Under the pieces are notes generated by a model that made no database searches, had not been told where the DNA came from, and saw only the letters and a list, made by a program, of their open reading frames with translations. A program made the position numbers and the translations under genes. From contig CAKSCV010000039.1 of NCBI GenBank assembly GCA_934444645.1, forward strand, positions 1 through 11,993: DNA of 11,993 bases, in the 5' to 3' direction. This DNA comes from an uncultured Eubacteriales bacterium. GTDB lineage: Bacteria > Bacillota > Clostridia > Oscillospirales > CAG-382. Shown in pieces: positions 8,101-11,993 of the stretch (position 1 is its first letter; the number at the start of each line of letters is the position of its first letter).

Positions 8101-9416
8101 CTGTTGAGATCGGTCGAGCCGGTCTCGCCGCCCATTTTCACGACCTTGCCTGAACCGGTCACATCCCATGCGGCAAGCGCACTGTCCTCCGGAACAAGGA
8201 AAATGTCGTTGACAAGATAGTCCTTGTAAATGTCGCAGCGTTCGATCGAAACCGAGCCGATGGTTTCCTTGCCGGAACCGATATAAACGCGTGAAACGGT
8301 GTGCTTTTCGGCGTCAAATTCACCGATTTTCGTGCCGTTTATGTACAAAACGGCTTTGCCGGCATCCAAATCCAGCTTCACGGAAAAGTACAGTGTGCCG
8401 TTCTGCGTTTTAACGCCGGTGTCTTGTCCGCCAAAGTAAAATTTGCCGTCTTTGGTGGTGAGAGCGACAACTTCGTTTCGATCGTCATCGGTCAACTTAA
8501 AGTAAACGCCGTTTTCGATGCTGGCAACCTTACCGTAGAAATCCCAGCCGACAAGACCGCGGGAAACGTCATCGAGATCGCGCCAAACCTCGACCTTGCC
8601 GTCCTTGTAAAGGTCGTTGATGCCGCCGCCGGAGTTGATGATCTGACCGGCAAGATTGCGGTCATCCAACTGCCACGGCGTGTCGTATTGCGTGGCCGTG
8701 CCGGTCAAGCCCCAAACGGTCGTTTGGTTGACTAAGTAGTAGGCATCGTCGTAGTTTGCATCGATAAGCGTCTTCTGCAAACGGTTTTCCGGCAGCGCGA
8801 TACGGCCGATGATGGCGGCTGCTTCCGCACGGATGATGTTGTTGTTCGGCATGAACGTGCCGAATGCGTCGTTGCCCATTACAACGCCGGCGTTGTACAA
8901 AAGCTGCAAACGGTCGAAATAGCCGTTGGTGTTGGGAACGTCCGGAATTTCGGTGACGTTGTTTTTGGCTTCCAAGTAGCTGTCCGGAACGGCTTTCGAG
9001 AAAATGACAGCCATTTCGTAACGCTTGACGGGACGGTCGTAGTCGTCGAATGCGTCGGCTTTGATAATGCCGTTGTCGATGGCATATTTGACGTATTCGT
9101 CGTACCAGTTGGCGCCGTTTTGCGAGAAGGCCGTGCCTTTTGCGTTGTACGCGTCATGCACGCGCGCGGCGATGGTGACGGCTTCGGCGACCGTCATGTT
9201 GCCCTCCGGCGAAAAGACGCCGTCTGCCGTGCCCTTCATAAAGCCGAGCTCATACGAGGACGAGACCGAGGAGGCATACCATTCCGTTGCCGGGACATCG
9301 TTAAACATTCCTGGCGTATAGGTGTTCGTTTTGGCAAAGCCTTCTGCGGAAGCGGTGAAACTTCCGACCGCAAGTGCGGCGGCTGCGGCAATGCCGAGAA
9401 TGAATTTTTTGTTCAT
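5154..9416 (-). CDS. Exported SLH-anchored, GH99-like (WbsX-type) multidomain glycan-active protein B (paralogue of A)
   Basis: This 1420-residue protein is similar to A through most of its length. The signal peptide is residues 1-24 (hydrophobic core to FTASA, cleaved before EGFAKT). SLH repeats lie at about 38-88, 103-146 and 157-208, the third with RAE at 196-198. Laminin-G-like sandwiches span about 215-400 and 415-572. The GH99-like domain (about 590-925) keeps LGYYDEG near 618-623, FDGVM, SVGFNNVGWSGS and WNEYGEG with W at 874, exactly as in A, so the putative catalytic pair is E876/E879. A copper-amine-oxidase-N-like module (about 948-1063) and a galactose-binding-like sandwich (about 1075-1223) follow. 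A highly charged Lys/Glu helix (about 1224-1257) then links to a CBM4/9-like tail (about 1259-1420). It lacks the sandwich that A carries right after the catalytic domain. The Shine-Dalgarno AAAGGAG (complement of 9424-9430) is 7 nt from the ATG. It probably acts at the cell wall on a related glycan; the substrate is unknown. Confidence 0.88.
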   Translation of the reverse strand: MNKKFILGIAAAAALAVGSFTASAEGFAKTNTYTPGMFNDVPATEWYASSVSSSYELGFMKGTADGVFSPEGNMTVAEAVTIAARVHDAYNAKGTAFSQNGANWYDEYVKYAIDNGIIKADAFDDYDRPVKRYEMAVIFSKAVPDSYLEAKNNVTEIPDVPNTNGYFDRLQLLYNAGVVMGNDAFGTFMPNNNIIRAEAAAIIGRIALPENRLQKTLIDANYDDAYYLVNQTTVWGLTGTATQYDTPWQLDDRNLAGQIINSGGGINDLYKDGKVEVWRDLDDVSRGLVGWDFYGKVASIENGVYFKLTDDDRNEVVALTTKDGKFYFGGQDTGVKTQNGTLYFSVKLDLDAGKAVLYINGTKIGEFDAEKHTVSRVYIGSGKETIGSVSIERCDIYKDYLVNDIFLVPEDSALAAWDVTGSGKVVKMGGETGSTDLNSARLEKDSVAKKSFKPVSGSVVYEAYMLFPTADDTGYISLNSGDTSIAKLSLDANGVYAPDGTKLRHHTNNIWQTLRIEADTVNGTVLYKVNGKKVGEFALSAALPTVDNITIGATGGTVYFDDAKVFMTHDHDDYCPVPVPVNDDGYDVWMNICSLWHEGSHFGWGALSAFSDIEPALGYYDEGIPEVADWEIKFMVENGIDVQHYCWYTPSSNQTEPIKRSSLSYALHDGFFNAEYSDKIKFTFMWENSAVGSENLEQFKNYIWSYWMDYYFLDDRFYTIDNKLVFTAWNYQNFKKAFGGTDEATLEALRFMNDDAKAHGFDGVMLFFADGHAQDAATFTAMANIGASGAYAYHWGQDGNNYDASVARLQKNASYGVLHIIPAVSVGFNNVGWSGSRKPLISLEDHKKVLEYIKNDYLTKQTGWKAKTLIVSTWNEYGEGTYVMPCKGLHGFGYLENVAEVISGVTDHSGNMYPTDNQKARLCHMYPTSKTSIKRLGTETDETIDPKDKIQITIDKVDYKAPFNPILKNDELYVAASAFDGFFSLNNYYYEWSRYTGVLRIVTKKDHEVIFTVDSNTAKVDGKDVTLAEKFTLRDGLPVIPLFMLYKLDETNYTFENNTLTVSSLDKKFEEIAKDRVAYQYEFEVPGDLEGFVGYSTTAYVQNGFLSGDAVERVGDAVPYDPRLALTGISLDTLLCNKIVVGMKYELLDTDNTKIEVYYATDVDPALSQDKSALVVLNGQTSGGKVNEYVFDFSEKDSWTGKVTQIRVDPISCGGHFDIDYIRFVMDEKLAEKNAALIEENKRKEEERKKKEEERLSQGILLENGDAEDLTASNAFTTSKANGTIEIYEDKKMGNVWRVTPAEGKIWTYMGQVVQFTPGTKYNVSLDIKLTGTPTKASDVTTQIFCNVRYLDADGKIDHITFPGSNVTLNSSDDWRHWEFSFEIPENATSRSDDQFTFYSNPVGDEGVGYMIDNLIVKKA

Positions 9417-9444
9417 GCTCGTTCTCCTTTCTGTTTATACATAG

Positions 9445-9473
9445 ATTTTATCATGTTCTCTGTGCAATGTAAA
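9445..9473 (-). promoter_or_regulatory. Sigma-A-type promoter of the 1420-residue SLH protein
   Basis: Read on the - strand, TTTACA (complement of 9468-9473) and TAAAAT (complement of 9445-9450) are 17 bp apart, each one base from consensus. Transcription would start near 9438, about 22 nt before the ATG at 9416, leaving just enough leader for the Shine-Dalgarno site. It diverges from the rplJ promoter; the two -35 boxes are about 60 bp apart. Confidence 0.7.
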
Positions 9474-9508
9474 TATCAAAATTCGAGAAAACATTATCAT
9501 TTTTAGGG

Positions 9509-9563
9509 AAAAAGCAAAAATGTGAAAAAAAGTATTGACAAACGAAACTGCGTGTGGTATAAT
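9509..9563 (+). promoter_or_regulatory. Strong consensus promoter of the rplJL operon with A-rich upstream tract
   Basis: TTGACA (9535-9540) and TATAAT (9558-9563) are both perfect consensus with a 17-bp spacer. TG at 9555-9556 makes an extended -10. The region 9509-9534 is A-rich (runs of 5, 5 and 7 A), as expected for an UP element that contacts the RNA polymerase alpha subunit. Transcription would start near 9570. This fits a highly expressed ribosomal operon. Confidence 0.92.
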
Positions 9564-9569
9564 ACGGAC

Positions 9570-9690
9570 GTTGACCGAAGAAAACAGGTGGCTTATGCTC
9601 TAACGAAACTCGCTTTCGCCTGTCGAGGAAGATGTCAGAAGAATATGATGCTTGCCGTTGCCTTTCGGCTGTCATAGGAATATCTCTCAT
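9570..9690 (+). ncRNA. Ribosomal protein L10 leader (autoregulatory mRNA element)
   Basis: The 5' UTR before rplJ is about 170 nt. It has the layout of the Firmicutes L10 leader: GACCGAAGA, then ACAGG (9584-9588) pairing with CCTGT (9619-9623) around an internal CGAAA/TTTCG hairpin (9604-9618), then CGAGGAAGATGTC. A further imperfect hairpin (ATG..GCCG with CGGC..CAT, 9648-9675) leads into the attenuator. In this family L10, alone or with L12, binds the leader and represses its own operon. The family call rests on position and motif order recognised by eye; a covariance-model search was not possible. Confidence 0.75.
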
Positions 9691-9724
9691 TGTCCTTATT
9701 CTTGGTCGAATATGGGCATTTTTT
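9691..9724 (+). terminator. Transcription attenuator in the rplJ leader
   Basis: TGTCCTTATTC (9691-9701) pairs with GAATATGGGCA (9708-9718), with one G.U pair and one U-U mismatch, and six T follow directly (9719-9724). It ends only 4 nt before the rplJ Shine-Dalgarno. It is therefore placed to switch off the operon when L10 binds the upstream leader. Which leader bases form the competing antiterminator is not clear to me. Confidence 0.65.
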
Positions 9725-9742
9725 ATTTGGGAGGTGAAACAT

Positions 9743-10255
9743 ATGCCTAGCGCAAAAATTCTCGAACAAAAGCAGCAAATGGTTGCAGAGCTCGCAGAAA
9801 AGATGAAGAACGCCAAGAGCGGCGTTATCGTTGATTACTGCGGAATCACCGTGGAAAAGGATACCGCGCTTCGTGCAGAGCTTCGTAAAGCCGGTGTTGA
9901 TTACAAGGTAATCAAGAACACCTACATTCACAAGGCTGCCGATATCGCCGGTCTCGAAGGCTTGGATCCGTACCTTGAAGGTATGACCGCTTTCGCCCTT
10001 TCGGATGAAGATCCGCTTGCTCCTGCCAAGATCCTTTGCAAGTTTGCCGATGATAACGACAACTTCAAGATCAAGGTCGGTATGATGGACGGTGCAATCA
10101 TGCACGAGTCCGAAATCAAAGAGCTTGCCAAGATCCCGTCGAAGGAAGTCCTTATCGGAAAGATTCTCGGAAGCATCCAGTCCTCTCTGTATGGTCTTGC
10201 TTATGTACTCCAAGCCAAGATCGACAAGGAAGGCGGAGCCGAAGCTGCCGAATAA
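9743..10255 (+). CDS. rplJ: Large ribosomal subunit protein uL10 (L10)
   Basis: L10 is the base of the ribosomal stalk: its N-terminal domain binds 23S rRNA near the GTPase-associated centre and its C-terminal helix carries the L7/L12 dimers. This 170-residue protein has the typical length and motifs: an N-terminal helix rich in Glu and Lys, GVIVDYCGITVEKDTALRAE, then YKVIKNT and a GMTAFALSDEDP segment, ending in a GGAEAAE tail. The start at 9743 is chosen because GGGAGGTG (9729-9736) lies 6 nt upstream and the protein then begins MPSAKILEQK as L10 should. An in-frame ATG at 9632 would add 37 residues encoded by the regulatory leader and is rejected. It is the first gene of a two-gene operon with rplL, 87 bp downstream. 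Confidence 0.96.
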   Translation: MPSAKILEQKQQMVAELAEKMKNAKSGVIVDYCGITVEKDTALRAELRKAGVDYKVIKNTYIHKAADIAGLEGLDPYLEGMTAFALSDEDPLAPAKILCKFADDNDNFKIKVGMMDGAIMHESEIKELAKIPSKEVLIGKILGSIQSSLYGLAYVLQAKIDKEGGAEAAE

Positions 10256-10272
10256 TTCTTATGCAGCTTAAT

Positions 10273-10292
10273 GCAGTCCGACAGAAGACTGC
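10273..10292 (+). other. Small hairpin in the rplJ-rplL spacer
   Basis: GCAGTC (10273-10278) pairs with GACTGC (10287-10292). No U-tract follows (TTCAAAAATT), so it is unlikely to terminate strongly. It could be a processing or stability element that helps rplL to be made in excess over rplJ, as the 1:4 or 1:6 stalk stoichiometry requires; that role is inferred. Confidence 0.45.
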
Positions 10293-10342
10293 TTCAAAAA
10301 TTCTGTAAAATAAACGATATCAATTAACGGAGGTAACTCAAA

Positions 10343-10717
10343 ATGGCATCTGAAAAGTCTATGCAGATTCTTGAAGAAATCAAGACCCTTACTATACTCG
10401 AACTCGCTGACCTCGTAAAGGCACTCGAAGAGGAATTCGGCGTATCCGCAGCTCCCGTAGCTGTTGCAGGCGCAGCCGCTCCCGCAGCCGCAGCTGCTGA
10501 AGAACAGACCGAATTCAACGTTATCCTTGCATCCGCAGGCGATAGCAAGCTCGGCGTTATCAAGGTTGTTCGTGAAATCACCGGCCTTGGTCTTAAAGAA
10601 GCAAAAGACCTTGTTGAAGGCGCTCCCAAAGCCCTCAAAGAAGGCGTTTCCAAGGAAGAGGCAGAAGACCTCAAAGCAAAGCTCACCGCAGCCGGCGCAA
10701 CCGTCGAAGTCAAGTAA
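10343..10717 (+). CDS. rplL: Large ribosomal subunit protein bL12 (L7/L12)
   Basis: This 124-residue protein is the mobile stalk protein that recruits and stimulates translational GTPases. Residues 1-34 form the helical dimerisation domain (ILEEIKTLTILELADLVKAL). Residues about 36-54 form the flexible Ala/Pro hinge. Residues about 56-124 form the factor-binding C-terminal domain, including KLGVIKVVREITGLGLKEAK, LVEGAPK and the final EVK. GGAGGT (10329-10334) lies 8 nt before the ATG. It is the second gene of the rplJL operon and is closed by the terminator at 10734-10765. rpoB, which often follows in bacteria, does not appear in the remaining 1.2 kb. Confidence 0.97.
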   Translation: MASEKSMQILEEIKTLTILELADLVKALEEEFGVSAAPVAVAGAAAPAAAAAEEQTEFNVILASAGDSKLGVIKVVREITGLGLKEAKDLVEGAPKALKEGVSKEEAEDLKAKLTAAGATVEVK

Positions 10718-10733
10718 GTTTTTGCAAAGCACA

Positions 10734-10765
10734 AAAGATCGCTGCAGTCGCGGCGGTCTTTTTTT
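10734..10765 (+). terminator. Intrinsic terminator of the rplJL operon
   Basis: AAAGATCGCTGC (10734-10745) pairs with GCGGCGGTCTTT (10750-10761) through ten Watson-Crick and two G.U pairs around the loop AGTC. The T-run continues to 10765. It begins 17 nt after the rplL stop codon. Confidence 0.9.
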
Positions 10766-10776
10766 ATGCAAAAAAA

Positions 10777-11220
10777 TGTTGCGGCAGCAACAGGGTACCG
10801 CCGCAGGCGGAAAGAAGCCGCCGAGGGCGGCGAACTCCCGGCAGGGGAGGGCTTTTTTGTCCTACTTTTTGTGCTTAACAAAAAGTAGGGAAAAGTTCCC
10901 GACAGGGAACACTGCCCCGATAGGGGCAAAACTTTCCGAAAGGAAAGTTTCAAAAGCGGCTTTGCCGCCGAAAGATGCCGCGAAGCGGCAAAAGGATTTA
11001 ATTGGATTGCACGCAGTTACCTGCTATGTGCGCTGCATCGAGGTTTGCAGAACCTCGAAGCTTTCCTTAAAAAGGTTTTAATTGTTGCGGTGCGAAGCTG
11101 CGGCAACGGTGTGCTGATTCGAGGTTTGCTAAACCTCGGAACTTCCTGCGAGGGAGTACGGGTTGTTACTTTTTGCATCGTGCAAAAAGTAACCAAAAAG
11201 CACGCGGGACTCCGTCCTGC
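10777..11220 (+). repeat. Dense array of about 17 short, sequence-distinct hairpins
   Basis: No gene is seen here. Successive perfect or near-perfect inverted repeats occupy about half the bases. They are (left arm / right arm): 10777-82/87-92, 10798-802/806-810, 10817-22/26-31, 10835-39/45-49, 10861-72/78-89, 10895-900/905-910, 10913-18/23-28, 10929-37/42-50 (GAAA loop), 10956-60/64-68, 10976-81/85-90, 11038-45/51-58, 11065-68/72-75, 11084-88/11103-07, 11120-27/31-38, 11141-47/51-57, 11165-77/81-93 and 11204-10/14-20. Stems are 4-13 bp, loops mostly 3-5 nt, and linkers short and often purine-rich. The hairpin at 10835-10849 is followed by six T (10853-10858) and could back up the rplJL terminator. 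Function is unknown. Confidence 0.8.
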
Positions 11221-11225
11221 GACCT

Positions 11226-11341
11226 CGATTCAAATCGCCGGTCGATACATGATTGTAGTTAAAGTGACCGGTATTCATCAGGTAACCGGTTTTACGAAAA
11301 GCTGCAACTTCGTCGGGTATCGCCGGCAATGATTTGAATCG
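11226..11341. repeat. 116-bp element bounded by a 22-bp imperfect inverted repeat
   Basis: CGATTCAAATC (11226-11236) pairs with GATTTGAATCG (11331-11341). After a 3-nt bulge, GCCGG (11237-11241) pairs with CCGGC (11323-11327). After a 1-nt bulge, CGATAC (11243-11248) pairs with GTATCG (11317-11322). The loop holds two copies of the palindrome ACCGGT (11267-11272 and 11285-11290) and an ACGAA/TTCGT hairpin (11294-11313). It could be a structured RNA or a small non-autonomous repeat; no transposase is present and no clear target duplication was found. Confidence 0.7.
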
Positions 11342-11410
11342 GTGCGATGTTCGGGCTTTACAGCACAAAATTAGAGCGAACAGAAAAAGAACAGCTTTAT
11401 TCTGCGCAAA

Positions 11411-11660
11411 CAGTAGGTTAAGGGGCGTTGAAAGGGGAGGCGGAGGGTGGAAAAGGGTTGCTTGGAATAGTAAAAAGGAAAGGTTTGTGCGAAAGAAAGG
11501 CTTTTGGTTTGTGAAAAAGGGAATTTTTTGCAGACAGTAGGTTAAGGATGGTTGGAAGGGGCGGCGGAGGGCGAAAAAGGATTGCTTTGGGGTGGGAAGA
11601 AGGAAAGGTTTGTGCGAATAAAAGGCTTTTTGTACGTAAAAAAGGTAGCTTTTGAGGGCA
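11411..11660. repeat. Purine-rich tandem duplication, period about 124-125 bp
   Basis: Two units begin with CAGTAGGTTAAGG at 11411 and 11535. They share GGCGGAGGG, an internal AAGGAAAGGTTTGTGCGAA (11475 and 11600) and AAAGGCTTTT. By eye the units agree at roughly four of five positions, with at least one indel. The + strand is strongly G/A-rich. The period is not a multiple of three, so equivalent parts of the units fall in different reading frames, which argues against coding. Confidence 0.75.
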
Positions 11661-11790
11661 GTAAAAAGCTGTTCGAACAAGCGGTGTTTTGGTTGCGAAA
11701 ACGAGAGGCTTTTGAGGGCAAAGCGTAAAACTTTCTGTAAATGGAATACTTTTGGTTTGCGGAAAAGGGCTGTTTTTTCAGCTCATGCAA
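11640..11790. repeat. Degenerate continuation of the purine-rich repeat
   Basis: Fragments of the preceding unit recur out of order. GCTTTTGAGGGCA appears at about 11648 and 11708. CTTTTGGTTTG followed by GAAAAGGG and a T-run appears near 11501 and again near 11750. No start codon with a ribosome-binding site and no protein family is recognisable here. Confidence 0.5.
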
Positions 11791-11962
11791 ATCAACCCGA
11801 TAAAGAAAAGCTTTTTCTCAGCATACCGCGGCAACAACTTTCCACCGCACCAAAGCTAACGAGTAACTGCAAATTTTATCTGCGAAAACCTACTGTGAGC
11901 TTGCAGTACAATAACTCTTTTTCGAAAAACATCAGTCTTGCGTCTGCACTACGGTAACCCTT
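11791..11962. other. Intergenic sequence without a recognised gene
   Basis: No open frame with a ribosome-binding site is seen. The stretch holds the inverted AACCTACTGT copy (11887-11896), the perfect palindrome TTTTTCGAAAAA (11918-11929) and an AAAAGCTTTT palindrome near 11808. It continues the repeat-rich, low-coding character of the preceding 1 kb. Confidence 0.5.
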
Positions 11963-11993
11963 TCGCACCGATTCAAAGCCTTTTCGCCGCCGT

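Larger units (their letters stand above)
11333..11977. repeat. About 645-bp segment framed by a 15-bp perfect inverted repeat
   Basis: TTTGAATCGGTGCGA (11333-11347) recurs exactly as its reverse complement at 11963-11977. Inside, ACAGTAGGTT (11410-11419, again at 11534-11543) also has an inverted partner AACCTACTGT (11887-11896). The left 15-mer overlaps the right arm of the element at 11226-11341. The paired ends hint at a mosaic or MITE-like repeat, but the arrangement is degenerate and the boundaries are uncertain. Confidence 0.5.

Noticed and set aside
9632..9742. An N-terminal extension of rplJ starting at the ATG at 9632
   Set aside because: These bases form the L10 leader and attenuator; the start at 9743 has a strong Shine-Dalgarno and yields a normal L10 N-terminus.
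10464..11081. A 205-codon + strand frame overlapping rplL and the hairpin array
   Set aside because: It overlaps rplL in another frame, crosses the rplJL terminator, and its second half is simply the translation of hairpins.
10777..11220. CRISPR array or integron attC array
   Set aside because: The repeats are not copies of one sequence, spacing is irregular, and no cas genes, integrase or attC consensus ends are seen.
11045..11332. A 95-codon + strand frame in the hairpin region
   Set aside because: No Shine-Dalgarno site is seen and its bases are explained by inverted repeats at the nucleotide level.
11226..11341. Insertion sequence or tRNA-like element
   Set aside because: No transposase is encoded nearby, no target duplication was found, and no cloverleaf with a T-loop consensus can be drawn.
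11129..11680. A 183-codon - strand frame starting at TTG
   Set aside because: It spans the 116-bp inverted repeat and the tandem repeat, whose period breaks frame; composition is Phe/Pro/Leu-rich as expected from a pyrimidine-rich strand.

Overview
The window looks like chromosomal DNA of a Gram-positive anaerobe of class Clostridia, possibly a gut lineage. This is inferred from Firmicutes-type Shine-Dalgarno sites (AAGGAG, GGGAGGTG), sigma-A-type promoters, a Firmicutes-style L10 leader before rplJ, N-terminal SLH domains on large exported proteins, and mid-range GC. No 16S rRNA or other decisive marker is present, so the order or family cannot be fixed.

Layout. (1) Bases 1-141 are the C-terminus of the small (NADPH-binding) subunit of glutamate synthase. 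(2) After a 218-bp spacer with an inverted repeat and a good promoter comes a 1544-residue exported protein on the + strand (360-4994). (3) A paralogue of 1420 residues lies on the - strand (5154-9416), tail to tail with the first. The 159-bp gap between them holds two strong hairpin terminators. Both proteins carry a signal peptide, three SLH repeats, two laminin-G/concanavalin-like sandwiches, a GH99-like (WbsX-type) catalytic domain with motif WNEYGEG, a copper-amine-oxidase-N-like module and C-terminal carbohydrate-binding-like sandwiches. They are best read as wall-anchored glycan-active enzymes. (4) From 9535 on the + strand lies a ribosomal stalk operon: a perfect-consensus promoter, an L10 leader with attenuator, rplJ (9743-10255), rplL (10343-10717) and a terminator. 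(5) The last 1.2 kb (10766-11993) has no convincing gene. It holds a dense array of about 17 short sequence-distinct hairpins, a 116-bp imperfect inverted repeat, a purine-rich tandem repeat of about 124 bp, and a 15-bp inverted repeat framing about 645 bp.

Working together. The two SLH/GH99-like proteins probably act on the same or related polysaccharides at the cell surface, each from its own promoter. rplJ and rplL supply the L10(L12)n ribosomal stalk, with L10 predicted to control its own mRNA through the leader. Within this window rplJL is linked neither to rplKA upstream nor to rpoB downstream. The terminal hairpin and repeat region is the least explained part and the best candidate for something undescribed.
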